Positions 6,308-13,834 of a DNA stretch of 27,400 nucleotides are shown here, one piece after another (the stretch's first letter is position 1; the number at the start of each line of letters is the position of its first letter). The notes beneath the pieces were generated by a model. That model did not search any database and was not told the origin of the DNA. It was given only the letters and a program-made list of their open reading frames with translations. This DNA is from JAFGBM01 sp964564915 (lineage in GTDB: Bacteria; Actinomycetota; Actinomycetes; Actinomycetales; Demequinaceae): positions 1 through 27,400 of the forward strand of contig CAZMCU010000021.1 of NCBI GenBank assembly GCA_964564915.1, read 5' to 3'. Made by a program: the position numbers and the translations under genes.

Positions 6308-7044
6308 GCTGCCGCCTCCTTCGAGTCCGCGCGGTCGGCGAGACTGAGGAACGCATCGTCGGGGTCCTTCGTTGCCGTTTCCTTCAGCATCTCCGGGAGC
6401 GTTCCGTCGAACAGGATTCCACCCTTACGCATGATGAGAAGCCGGTCGCATCGGGTCGCTTCGTCCATGACGTGACTCGACACAACGAGCGTGACGCCGG
6501 ATCGGGAGAGTCCGTGGAATACCTTCCAGAGGTCGCGTCGAAGAACGGGGTCGAGGCCGACGGTCGGCTCGTCCATGATGAGAAGTTCCGGTTGACCGAC
6601 GAGGGCGACCGAGAGTGAAACGCGGGTGAGTTGCCCGCCGGAAAGCGTGTTGACGGGTCGGTCGGCACAATCGGCTAGTCCGACGGTGTCCAGGACGCGC
6701 TGGACGTCGCCCTTGGGGGCGGATACGAGGGACGCGAAAAACCGTAGATTCTCGCGGGCGGTGAGGTCCATGTAGACGCTAGGAGCCTGAGTGACGTACC
6801 CGACCCGGGAACGGAGCGGCGCCGTGCCACCGGGAAGGCCGAGAACCGTGATGGTTCCTCCGGCGATGATCTGCGAGCCCACAATCGAGCGCATAAGCGT
6901 GGACTTCCCGCTTCCGGAGGGTCCAAGGAGGCCGACGAGAGCCCCACGGGGCACCTCGAGCGACAGGTCGGGGATGACGAGGTTCTTGCCCCGAATCACC
7001 CGAAGATGGTTGATCGAAATCGCTGCTTCCTTAGGTTTCCCCAT
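6304..7044 (-). CDS. ABC transporter ATP-binding subunit
   Basis: 246 residues, one nucleotide-binding domain. Walker A GPSGSGKST is at residues 41-49, the Q-loop at VTQAP (84-88), the signature LSGGQ at 134-138, Walker B LLIMDEP at 154-160 and the H-loop in VVSSHVMDEA. It hydrolyses ATP to drive the permease encoded immediately downstream. The regulator gene ends 39 bases upstream. There is no clear Shine-Dalgarno sequence, but GATTAT lies 7 bases before the ATG, so this gene may also have its own leaderless transcript. A binding site for the TetR protein could lie in the 7045-7083 gap, though no convincing palindrome was seen there. Confidence 0.95.
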   Translation of the reverse strand: MGKPKEAAISINHLRVIRGKNLVIPDLSLEVPRGALVGLLGPSGSGKSTLMRSIVGSQIIAGGTITVLGLPGGTAPLRSRVGYVTQAPSVYMDLTARENLRFFASLVSAPKGDVQRVLDTVGLADCADRPVNTLSGGQLTRVSLSVALVGQPELLIMDEPTVGLDPVLRRDLWKVFHGLSRSGVTLVVSSHVMDEATRCDRLLIMRKGGILFDGTLPEMLKETATKDPDDAFLSLADRADSKEAAA

Positions 7045-7083
7045 GTGAGGAATAATCCCCTTTCTCTACCTCGGTGTCAAGTT

Positions 7084-7686
7084 CTACGCGTCCGTGCCGC
7101 CGATGAGTCGCTGCAGATTGGGAGCAAGCCGGGCGACAACGGCGGGTGCCGGAGCACTCGCGAGTGGCTCGACCTTAAGCACGTACCGCGCCACGACGAG
7201 GCCCAGCACCTGGGTCATCGCCGCAGCCGCCCGCCCCTCCACGTCCTCCAGCCCGATGGCTGAGGCGATCGGCAAAAAGACTCGTCCGAAAAGTAGCCCA
7301 CGTGCGACGTCGCTCACCTCGGGAGAAGCCGCCGCGCTCGTGAGAAGCGCCCGGAGACGCGGCCCCGTTTCGGGAGCGTCCCACAGGTCCAGGATCGTCT
7401 CGAGCATCCTTGCGCCGAGTTCGGATCGAGGGCCATCGAGGATTCGTGCGAGTCGTCCCGACACCTGGTCGAATGGCCCGAGCGCCTCAACGAAGAGCTG
7501 CGATTTCGTGGGGAAGTAATGGCGCGGCAGGGAAGGATCCACGTCGGCTTCCCGGGCGATCGCCCGCATGGACGTGCGTTCGTAACCCAGTTGAGTGAAG
7601 AGCGCCAACGCCGCGCGGACGATGTCCGCGCGCGTGTCCGCATCCCCGCCGCGCGGGCCCCGGTGCTTCGGTGCGCGCGAAGGCAT
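7084..7686 (-). CDS. TetR-family transcriptional regulator
   Basis: 200 residues. The N-terminal DNA-binding domain (about 18-65) has the TetR pattern TRADIVRAALALFTQLGYER, TSMRAIAREADVD and a recognition-helix end PSLPRHYFPTKSQLF. The remainder is an all-helical ligand-binding and dimerisation domain. It sits between a proline-rich membrane protein (2-base gap upstream) and the ABC exporter (39-base gap downstream), all on the same strand. The natural inference is that it represses this unit until a ligand, possibly the exported compound, releases it. TetR regulators of exporters are more often divergent from their target; co-directional placement implies autoregulation. Confidence 0.93.
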   Translation of the reverse strand: MPSRAPKHRGPRGGDADTRADIVRAALALFTQLGYERTSMRAIAREADVDPSLPRHYFPTKSQLFVEALGPFDQVSGRLARILDGPRSELGARMLETILDLWDAPETGPRLRALLTSAAASPEVSDVARGLLFGRVFLPIASAIGLEDVEGRAAAAMTQVLGLVVARYVLKVEPLASAPAPAVVARLAPNLQRLIGGTDA

Positions 7687-7688
7687 CG

Positions 7689-8837
7689 TTAGAACCTGTA
7701 CTCGAGGAACAGTTCGTCGATGACGCTCGGGTCCGCCGTCATGATGAAGACGCCTGTCGTGTTCCTCCAGATGATCCGGGCGACGTCGCGCGTCGTCGGC
7801 GTTGCGTCCTCGTCGATGCCGGGTTCCGTCACCGTGGTGAGGAACTTGACGCTCTCGCCGACCTGGATGCCGTCGACCATCACGGGGAAGCGTTCGAGCG
7901 AACCCTCGGGGGAAGCGGAAGGTGAGGGTGAGGGTGAAGGTTCGAGCGCCGCGGCGGCCGCTTCTTCCGCTTCCTGCGCCGCGACGAGCGCCTCGAAAGC
8001 GGCGATCGCGTCGTCCTCATGGTAATGCTGGTACGCCTCTACCGTCATCGTGCCCCCCGCGCCGTCTTCGTAGGTGAGGGTCCAGCCCTCGACAAAACGC
8101 GCTGGCCACGTGGTGTGGACGATGAGAGGCACTTCCTCGACGTCCGTCAGTCCATAGGTGAGCGTCGACCGCGGAAGGGCGGAAGCGAAGTCGGAATCTG
8201 GCGGAGGGACAACCGTCTCGATCGTTGGAGTCGGAAGCGGGATGACGACGAGTTGGGCGTCCAGCACGACCGGAGGCGGTTGGAAGAACAGGTAGTAGAC
8301 GAGCGAGCCGACGACGGCAGCCGCGAACACGGAAAGGGCGGTGAGAACGGCGGGGCGGCGGAGTAGATGAAAGAACCCGCGTGCATCGTCGTCCTGATCG
8401 TCGTCGACATCTCGTGGAGTCGGCGTCAAGGGCGTGGGAGGGCGAACCTCCGATGGAGACAAACCGGGGCGTGGGGGGCTTATGGGAGTGGAACTGGGGG
8501 GTGTTGAGGGGGGGAAGCCGGAGGGAAGGACGCGAGTGGCGCCCGTCGATTGACGCGGTGGGGTCGTGGGGGGCAATCCCGAGGGAGGCGGAACGGGGGC
8601 TGCGGGAGGTTGTGGGGGGACCGGGGGCTGCTGGGGCTGTGGCGGAAGGACGGGCTGTTGCTGAGTCGGGGGGATACCTGGCGGAGGTGGGAAGCCTTGG
8701 GGATTGGTGACCGCTGGAGGAGGTTGAACCGGAGCGTCCTTCGACGACCCATCCGAGGGCTTCTCCTCGCCTTCAGGTTCGGGCACAACCGGTCGCCATG
8801 GGGGCATGGGGGTCGGGCCGGTCGGAGGGGTGGTCAC
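7689..8837 (-). CDS. Proline-rich single-pass membrane protein
   Basis: 382 residues with the GTG start at 8837, supported by TATCCT 8 bases upstream; an ATG at 8867 would add 10 residues but has neither a Shine-Dalgarno sequence nor a -10. The first 150 or so residues are extremely proline-rich, with runs such as PPQPQQPPVPPQPP, ending in an acidic patch (DVDDDQDDD). One membrane helix follows (RPAVLTALSVFAAAVVGSLV). The outer domain of about 180 residues has a mixed alpha/beta look, an Ala/Glu-rich segment and a Ser-Pro repeat. The proline-rich part should be cytoplasmic and could bind other proteins; its translation would need EF-P. It is the first gene of the unit leading to the TetR and ABC genes. 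Family not recognised. Confidence 0.8.
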   Translation of the reverse strand: MTTPPTGPTPMPPWRPVVPEPEGEEKPSDGSSKDAPVQPPPAVTNPQGFPPPPGIPPTQQQPVLPPQPQQPPVPPQPPAAPVPPPSGLPPTTPPRQSTGATRVLPSGFPPSTPPSSTPISPPRPGLSPSEVRPPTPLTPTPRDVDDDQDDDARGFFHLLRRPAVLTALSVFAAAVVGSLVYYLFFQPPPVVLDAQLVVIPLPTPTIETVVPPPDSDFASALPRSTLTYGLTDVEEVPLIVHTTWPARFVEGWTLTYEDGAGGTMTVEAYQHYHEDDAIAAFEALVAAQEAEEAAAAALEPSPSPSPSASPEGSLERFPVMVDGIQVGESVKFLTTVTEPGIDEDATPTTRDVARIIWRNTTGVFIMTADPSVIDELFLEYRF

Positions 8838-8911
8838 GGGGATTAAGGATAGTCCCCGTTGTGGCATAGCGCGCGTTAGGTGGTCCTCTCACCGGTGTCG
8901 GCCATGGGAGC

Positions 8912-8917
8912 TACCGT
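8912..8917 (+). promoter_or_regulatory. -10 element, leaderless start of radA
   Basis: TACCGT lies exactly 6 bases before ATG 8924, and no Shine-Dalgarno sequence is present. The same hexamer and spacing precede the lipoprotein gene at 13786. Confidence 0.5.
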
Positions 8918-8923
8918 GCTCAC

Positions 8924-10294
8924 ATGGCAACAACGAGTCGGACGACGAAGCCGGGTTACGTGTGCGTGGAATGTGGGTGGACCGCAGCCAAGTGGATGGG
9001 TCGCTGCGGAGAGTGCCAATCGTGGGGCACCGTGGTCGAGGCTGGGGCGAGGGTTGCGGGTCCGGCAACCGTCGCGACGAACGTGCGCGAGGCTGCCGCC
9101 CCGGTGACCAAGGTGAACGCCACCGCCGGGAAACGCCTCCCCACCGGCGTCGAGGAGTGTGACCGGGTTCTGGGAGGAGGCCTTGTCGCGGGAGCCGTCG
9201 TCCTTCTTGCGGGGGAGCCCGGCGTCGGCAAGTCGACGCTCCTCTTGGACATCGCTGCCCGAACCGCTCGGTCGGGCCTCACGGTCCTGTACGTCACCGG
9301 AGAGGAGTCCGCCGGACAGGTGAGGCTCCGGGCGGAGCGCATCGGCGCGATGGAAAGCTCCCTCTTCGTTGCCGCGGAGACGGACCTGGGGGCGATCCTC
9401 GCGCACGTCGAGCAGGTACGCCCTGGGCTTCTTCTCGTCGACTCGATCCAGGCCATCGCCTCTGCGGAGATCGACGGAACGCCAGGAGGGGTGAGCCAGG
9501 TGAGGGAGGTGGCGTCCGCTCTGGTCCAGGAGGCCAAGCGCAGAGGCGTGCCGACCGTGCTCGTCGGTCACGTCACCAAGGACGGATTCATCGCGGGGCC
9601 CCGCCTCGTGGAGCACCTCGTCGACGTTGTGTGCCAGTTTGAGGGAGACCCCCATTCGGCGCTGAGGCTTCTGCGCGCGGTGAAGAACCGGTTCGGTTCC
9701 GTCGACGAGGTCGGGTGCTTCACCCTGACCGATGTCGGTATCGAGGGTGTCGCCGATCCTTCCGGGCTGTTCCTGACCCACGGCGGACCGAGGGTCGCGG
9801 GCTCCTGCGCAACGATCTCGATCGAGGGGAAACGCCCGCTCCCCGCAGAAATCCAGGCTCTCGTTGCGCCCTCCGCCCTCGCCAACCCCCGGCGTGCCAC
9901 CTCGGGGATCGATTCGAGCAGGGTGTCGATGGTCCTTGCCGTTCTGCACCGGCGTGCGGGGCTATCGGTGGCGACGGACGACGTTTACGTGTCAACGGTC
10001 GGTGGGGCCAGGGTGGTCGAACCGGCGGCGGACCTCTCGCTTGCCCTGGCGCTCGCGAGTGCGAGGCGGGACACGGCGATACGGGAGGGATTCGCGGCGG
10101 TCGGGGAGGTGGCGTTGTCGGGTGCGTTGCGGCCGATCGTCGGCCTGTCTCAGCGCATCGCGGAGGCCGCACGGCTGGGATTCACGGACATCGTCGTACC
10201 CGCGGGAAAGGCGACGAAGCACAAGGGTGCGATTCGTGTGCATGAGGCGGCAACCCTGAGCGAGGCGATCGCCCTCGCTCTTCCGTTGGATTGA
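8924..10294 (+). CDS. radA: DNA repair ATPase RadA
   Basis: 456 residues, the normal RadA (Sms) length. A four-cysteine zinc finger comes first (C14, C17, C28, C31 in CVECGW and CGECQSW). The RecA-like ATPase has Walker A GEPGVGKST at 97-105, the RadA-specific KNRFG at 254-258, and LLLVDSIQAI as Walker B. The C-terminal third is the Lon-protease-like domain with AADLSLALALASARRD and VGEVALSGALRPI. RadA is a hexameric helicase that extends D-loops during recombination. The gene order radA, small membrane protein, mutY matches M. tuberculosis Rv3585, Rv3587c, Rv3589, but disA (Rv3586), which normally follows radA there, is missing: only 13 bases separate radA from the next, convergent gene. Confidence 0.97.
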   Translation: MATTSRTTKPGYVCVECGWTAAKWMGRCGECQSWGTVVEAGARVAGPATVATNVREAAAPVTKVNATAGKRLPTGVEECDRVLGGGLVAGAVVLLAGEPGVGKSTLLLDIAARTARSGLTVLYVTGEESAGQVRLRAERIGAMESSLFVAAETDLGAILAHVEQVRPGLLLVDSIQAIASAEIDGTPGGVSQVREVASALVQEAKRRGVPTVLVGHVTKDGFIAGPRLVEHLVDVVCQFEGDPHSALRLLRAVKNRFGSVDEVGCFTLTDVGIEGVADPSGLFLTHGGPRVAGSCATISIEGKRPLPAEIQALVAPSALANPRRATSGIDSSRVSMVLAVLHRRAGLSVATDDVYVSTVGGARVVEPAADLSLALALASARRDTAIREGFAAVGEVALSGALRPIVGLSQRIAEAARLGFTDIVVPAGKATKHKGAIRVHEAATLSEAIALALPLD

Positions 10295-10307
10295 TCCGGC
10301 GGTAGCC

Positions 10308-10925
10308 TCAGTCGCTCAGCGTGAACGTGACGCCGTGACCGTTCGCGATTTGGCTGGTGACCCCGTTGAGGGTCAGCAGCGCGTGGTACGTGCCGGGAAG
10401 CGGGCTCGGCAGGTTAGACGCGCAGACCTCGTTGGAGCGAATCCGTGGCCACTCGAATCGGATGGCCCTCGTCTCGTTCGGTTCCAGGACCACTTGCTGG
10501 GCATCGAGCGCGCCCGACTCGCAATCCGCACTCGACCAGATTCGGTCGGAACCGGAGGTGATGAGCAGTTCGGTTCCGGGGAGGGTTGTGTCGACGACGC
10601 ATGGAGTGAGGCCGGTCTGGGTGATCGTCGCTTCGAACATCGGGAATTCCGAGCCAGCGAAGTCGCGGGTCATCGGGGAGAGGTCGACGGTGAGGTCGCC
10701 CGTGCCGCACGCCCTGACGTCCGCCGCGCTGACGCTGGGGTTGGGAGATGCCGACGGACTTACGCTCGGGCCGGGAGCCGGGCTGCCATCGCCCGGCGCG
10801 AAGGCCGCCTTGATGAGGAAGTAGACGACGAAGATCGCCAGGACGGCGAAGGCGAGGACCATGAGCCGCCTACGCATGTAGACACCCGGGTCGAGGTCTC
10901 CTACCGGGTGCAGGAGTGTGTCCAC
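10308..10925 (-). CDS. Single-pass membrane protein (Rv3587c position), unknown function
   Basis: 205 residues from the GTG at 10925, chosen because GGAGG lies 4 bases upstream and because related proteins begin close to the LHPVGDLDPGVYMRRRL segment. An ATG at 10952 would add 9 residues. One membrane helix (about residues 21-40) is followed by a Pro/Ser-rich linker (APGPSVSPSASPNPS). The outer domain of about 140 residues contains four cysteines, probably two disulphides, in an Ig-like beta pattern ending TYHALLTLNG and HGVTFTLSD. It sits between radA and mutY, the position of Rv3587c in M. tuberculosis. Function unknown. Confidence 0.8.
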   Translation of the reverse strand: MDTLLHPVGDLDPGVYMRRRLMVLAFAVLAIFVVYFLIKAAFAPGDGSPAPGPSVSPSASPNPSVSAADVRACGTGDLTVDLSPMTRDFAGSEFPMFEATITQTGLTPCVVDTTLPGTELLITSGSDRIWSSADCESGALDAQQVVLEPNETRAIRFEWPRIRSNEVCASNLPSPLPGTYHALLTLNGVTSQIANGHGVTFTLSD

Positions 10926-10973
10926 TTTCCCTCCTTGCCGCTCCGAGCCCACGGTACCCGCGGGTCTCCTTGA

Positions 10974-10979
10974 GAGAAT
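10974..10979 (+). promoter_or_regulatory. -10-like element before mutY
   Basis: GAGAAT lies 6 bases before ATG 10986. It keeps the A at position 2 and the AT at positions 5-6 of the -10 consensus. A leaderless start is plausible but the match is weaker than for radA. Confidence 0.35.
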
Positions 10980-10985
10980 GGAGCC

Positions 10986-11897
10986 ATGCCGCGCGCGTCA
11001 CACCCTTCCTCCAGCGTGGTGGACGACGCCGCGGTGGTCCGCGCCGTGATCGAGTGGTTCCGGCGTGAGGCTCGGGTGCTGCCATGGCGTGAGGTGAGCG
11101 CGTACGCGTGGGGCGTTCTGGTGAGCGAGGTCATGCTTCAGCAGACTCCCGTCTCTCGGGTGCTACCCCTGTGGCGGGAGTGGATGAAGCGCTGGCCCTC
11201 GCCGGAGGCCCTTGCCGCGGCTCGTCAGGAGGACGTTGTGCGAGCGTGGGGGCGACTCGGCTACCCGATGCGGGCCCGGCGCCTGTGGCTGTGCGCGGGT
11301 GCGATCGTCCGCGATCATGACGGGGTGGTTCCGTCGGACGAGGCGACGTTGCGGTCCCTCCCCGGGTTGGGCGACTACACGGCTGCCGCGGTAGCCGCTT
11401 TCGGATTCGGAGTGCGGACCGTCGTCCTCGATACGAACGTGCGTCGGGTCGTCGCGAGGGTGTGGGGAGGAGTGCCGCTGCCCCCCGGTCATCTCACGCG
11501 GACGGAGCGGGAGCGGGCGGCCGCGCTCGTTCCCGAGGATCCCGCGGAATCGGTGGAGTGGAACATCGGGGCGATGGAACTCGGGGCGCTCGTGTGCCGC
11601 TCGCGCGGACCCCGATGCGAAGAGTGCCCCATCTCGGACGTGTGCGCGTGGTTCAAGGCCGGGCGTCCGGAGGCTAGCGCGCGGCGTGCGTCGAGTCAGC
11701 CGTGGCAGGGGAGCGATCGTCAGGTTCGCGGGAGGGTCATGGCCCTCCTGCGTGGCTCGGATGCACCCGTGAATGTCACGGGCCACGCTTCTCTCTTGGA
11801 CGTTCCACCGGGCCAACTCGACCGGTGCCTCGCCGCGCTCGTGGCGGATGGGCTCGCCCGGATCGTGTCGGAGGAACGCGGGACCTACGCGCTCTAG
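10986..11897 (+). CDS. mutY: A/G-specific adenine DNA glycosylase
   Basis: 303 residues. It removes adenine mispaired with 8-oxoguanine, preventing G-to-T mutations. E48 in SEVMLQQTP is the catalytic glutamate. The helix-hairpin-helix is LPGLGDYTAAAVAAFGFG (about 125-142), followed by the catalytic aspartate D149 in VVLDTNVRR. C204, C211, C214 and C220 (C-X6-C-X2-C-X5-C) hold a 4Fe-4S cluster. The MutT-like 8-oxoG recognition domain of E. coli MutY is absent. In its place the last 60 residues form a small helical region resembling a winged helix. This short form is usual in actinobacteria. It converges with argA. Confidence 0.95.
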   Translation: MPRASHPSSSVVDDAAVVRAVIEWFRREARVLPWREVSAYAWGVLVSEVMLQQTPVSRVLPLWREWMKRWPSPEALAAARQEDVVRAWGRLGYPMRARRLWLCAGAIVRDHDGVVPSDEATLRSLPGLGDYTAAAVAAFGFGVRTVVLDTNVRRVVARVWGGVPLPPGHLTRTERERAAALVPEDPAESVEWNIGAMELGALVCRSRGPRCEECPISDVCAWFKAGRPEASARRASSQPWQGSDRQVRGRVMALLRGSDAPVNVTGHASLLDVPPGQLDRCLAALVADGLARIVSEERGTYAL

Positions 11898-11914
11898 CCG
11901 GGAGCGCTAGAGCG
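11890..11914. terminator. Hairpin between mutY and argA
   Basis: CGCTCTAG (11890-11897, including the mutY stop) and CTAGAGCG (11907-11914) are perfect 8-bp arms around a 9-base loop. Placed between two convergent genes, it may end transcripts from both sides. Confidence 0.5.
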
Positions 11915-11921
11915 AGGCCCC

Positions 11922-12434
11922 CTACAGCGTCAGGAGCATCCTCGTGTTGCCCAGGGTGTTCGGCTTGACCCGGGTGAGGTCGAGGAACTCCGCGACACCG
12001 TCGTCATGGCTGAGAAGAAGCTCGCGGAACACCTCCGGTGGCACGATGTCGGCACCCGCCGGCTCGAAGCCATGTCGCGCGAAGAAGTCCACCTCGAACG
12101 TCAGGCAGAAGAGGCGGGTGAGCCCGAGTTCGCGCGCGTGGGCGATCAGGTGCGTCAGCATCGCGTGCCCGACCCCCGTGTGGAGCCGGTCGGGGACGAC
12201 CGCGAGGGTGCGAACCTCACCGAGGTCGTTCCACATGACGTGCAGGGCGCCGCATCCGACGATCTCGCCATCGGGAGTCAGGGCGACGACAAAGTCGCGG
12301 GTCGCCTCGTAGTAGGCGACGAGGTCGTGGGGAAGGAGAATGCGCCGACTCGCGTAGGCGTCGACGATCGCGCGGATGCCGAGGATGTCGGCGGGCAAGG
12401 CCGGACGAACGGTGACCTCTGCGGGAACGCTCAT
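11922..12434 (-). CDS. argA: Amino-acid N-acetyltransferase (N-acetylglutamate synthase), short ArgA type
   Basis: 170 residues, a single GNAT domain without the amino-acid kinase domain of E. coli ArgA. It closely parallels M. tuberculosis Rv2747: VGCGALHVMWNDLGEVRTLAV (acetyl-CoA fold, strands 3-4), GVGHAMLTHLI (pyrophosphate loop), RLFCLTFEVDFFARHGF and the characteristic end GVAEFLDLTRVKPNTLGNTRMLL. It makes N-acetylglutamate from glutamate and acetyl-CoA, the first step of arginine synthesis. ATG 12434 fits the family N-terminus; the frame stays open to 12485. GACCAT lies 6 bases upstream, a weak -10 for a leaderless start. No other arginine genes are in the window. Confidence 0.92.
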   Translation of the reverse strand: MSVPAEVTVRPALPADILGIRAIVDAYASRRILLPHDLVAYYEATRDFVVALTPDGEIVGCGALHVMWNDLGEVRTLAVVPDRLHTGVGHAMLTHLIAHARELGLTRLFCLTFEVDFFARHGFEPAGADIVPPEVFRELLLSHDDGVAEFLDLTRVKPNTLGNTRMLLTL

Positions 12435-12490
12435 GGCGCTATGGTCCCACGCCACGGTAGGACGCAGCGCCAGCAGCGTCCGCACCGACG

Positions 12491-12574
12491 CTAGATGTCG
12501 TTCTCGTAGCGATCCGGGTTGGCGACGTGCGGCGTGGGGGAATTGGCGAAGCCTACCGAGACGTTGCAGAGGCT
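12491..12574 (-). pseudogene. Possible gene remnant: 27 in-frame codons behind the lipoprotein stop
   Basis: After the TGA of the 403-residue lipoprotein (12575-12577) the same frame continues for 27 codons to a TAG at 12491-12493. It encodes a protein-like tail ending SPTPHVANPDRYENDI. There is no ATG, GTG or TTG start in the tail. It could be a decayed extension of the lipoprotein, the C-terminus of a lost neighbour, or chance. The inverted repeat GAAGCCT (12548-12554) / AGGCTTC (12570-12576) overlaps the stop codon region. Confidence 0.3.
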
Positions 12575-12576
12575 TC
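12548..12576 (-). terminator. Hairpin at the end of the 403-residue lipoprotein gene
   Basis: GAAGCCT (12548-12554) and AGGCTTC (12570-12576) form a 7-bp stem with a 15-base loop overlapping the stop codon. It has no T-run and is only a possible terminator. Confidence 0.3.
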
Positions 12577-13786
12577 AGCCCGTCGGCGGGGTGAGAAGGC
12601 CGACGTACGGTCCGCGTCCGCTATGGTCGTCCCAGGCGATGAAGTCGCCGTTGATGTAGACGCGCCCGTAGCAGTCGAATTGCTCGAAGGTGTAGTTCTG
12701 ACCGGAGTCCCGATGAATCAGGTTGAAGGAGAGAGAGGGAAAGCCCCCGTCCTCTGCTAAATCGTCGTTGGCATACGTGATTCCGATCCACTCGGAGGTC
12801 AGGACGACGGAGTCTATCCAGGAATCATCTGGAGGAGCGTCAAGCACCAAGATGTCGCCGGGGCTCTCAAGCGAGACGATGCCGGGGTGATCGCGATGCT
12901 TCATGTCGAGATCGCCAGCCTGGATGAGCAGGTCACTCCCACAGCGCGACGAGAAGCCGGGGGAGTAGTACGACGAGTTCGAGAACGGGATGCCGCTTCC
13001 CTCGATGACGACCGCATGATGGGGGTTCGTGACGTCGATTTGCACGGACTCGAATGTAAACGAATGGAGATACCTAACTCCCCAGAGCACGGGTCGGTCC
13101 GGTGTCGAAGCACAAGCATCGATGCCCAGGTCGCGCCAGTCGTCCTTGCCGAGCGGGAGCGAGGAGCGGCCGTCCGAGGAAGTCGCGAGGATAACGTACT
13201 GGTAGTAGTCGCTGTCGGACTCCAAGAGGTCGTAGTGCTCGGAGAAGACCAAGCCCTTTCTCTCAAGCCAGTAAGTGGTGTCCCCGACGAGCACCGCCGG
13301 AGAAAGGCGGCCCTCGGGAGCGGCATTGAGATCGAGGTACTCCCCCACTGTGGTGACGCTTGAGGACTGCGACAATCGATGGGTGTCGCGGTCCCAGAAC
13401 GAGAAGTACGGGTCCTCTTCCCATTGAAGCCACTCATCAATCCACGCCAGTGTGGTTTCGCTCAAGAGGGTCCCCACCACACCCCAGGATTGGCCGGTCG
13501 TTCTCTCGAAGACGACGTCCCGCGAGCCATCCCGGAACTCGAGTACCAGCCCGAAGGGGTAGACCGAGTGGCCCTCCAGATCCACTGAACTCGTCCGATA
13601 TGCGATCACGGCTTCTCCCTGTGGCCCAAGGGCGAGGAGGCTTGGGTGAGGAAGGCCCTCCCCCGGAGACGTGATTTCGGTAATCATGCCGTCCCCATAG
13701 ACGGTCGGCGCCGGAGCGGGTGACGTGTGGCATGCCGAGGTGACCAAGGTGACGGTGAGGAGACCGACGAACTTGCGCGCATGCAT
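12575..13786 (-). CDS. Putative secreted lipoprotein, beta-rich
   Basis: 403 residues starting MHARKFVGLLTVTLVTSACH, a short lipoprotein-like signal with cysteine 19; the lipobox TSAC is not ideal. The mature protein is rich in W, Y, D and S, with recurring short beta segments such as TTLAWIDEWLQW, DTTYWLERKG and RPVLWGVRYL. This looks like a beta-propeller of the type that reports on sugar or cell-wall binding, but no blade consensus is clear. Base composition is visibly lower in GC than flanking argA and clpC, hinting at relaxed selection or acquisition. TACCGT lies exactly 6 bases before ATG 13786. No close family was recognised. Confidence 0.75.
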   Translation of the reverse strand: MHARKFVGLLTVTLVTSACHTSPAPAPTVYGDGMITEITSPGEGLPHPSLLALGPQGEAVIAYRTSSVDLEGHSVYPFGLVLEFRDGSRDVVFERTTGQSWGVVGTLLSETTLAWIDEWLQWEEDPYFSFWDRDTHRLSQSSSVTTVGEYLDLNAAPEGRLSPAVLVGDTTYWLERKGLVFSEHYDLLESDSDYYQYVILATSSDGRSSLPLGKDDWRDLGIDACASTPDRPVLWGVRYLHSFTFESVQIDVTNPHHAVVIEGSGIPFSNSSYYSPGFSSRCGSDLLIQAGDLDMKHRDHPGIVSLESPGDILVLDAPPDDSWIDSVVLTSEWIGITYANDDLAEDGGFPSLSFNLIHRDSGQNYTFEQFDCYGRVYINGDFIAWDDHSGRGPYVGLLTPPTG

Positions 13787-13792
13787 GAGGCA

Positions 13793-13798
13793 ACGGTA
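13793..13798 (-). promoter_or_regulatory. -10 element, leaderless start of the 403-residue lipoprotein
   Basis: TACCGT on the minus strand, 6 bases before ATG 13786, identical in sequence and spacing to the radA element. Confidence 0.5.
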
Positions 13799-13812
13799 TC
13801 GGGGTAACTCGG

Positions 13813-13834
13813 AGCGCGCGAGGGAAGCCGCGCT
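13813..13834 (-). terminator. Short hairpin at the end of clpC
   Basis: AGCGCG (13813-13818) and CGCGCT (13829-13834) give a 6-bp GC-rich stem with a 10-base loop directly at the clpC stop. It probably separates clpC from the lipoprotein gene downstream on the same strand. Confidence 0.4.

Noticed and set aside
8876..9949. A 357-codon open frame on the minus strand
   Set aside because: Antisense to radA; low-complexity Arg/Gly/Asp composition and no recognisable motif.
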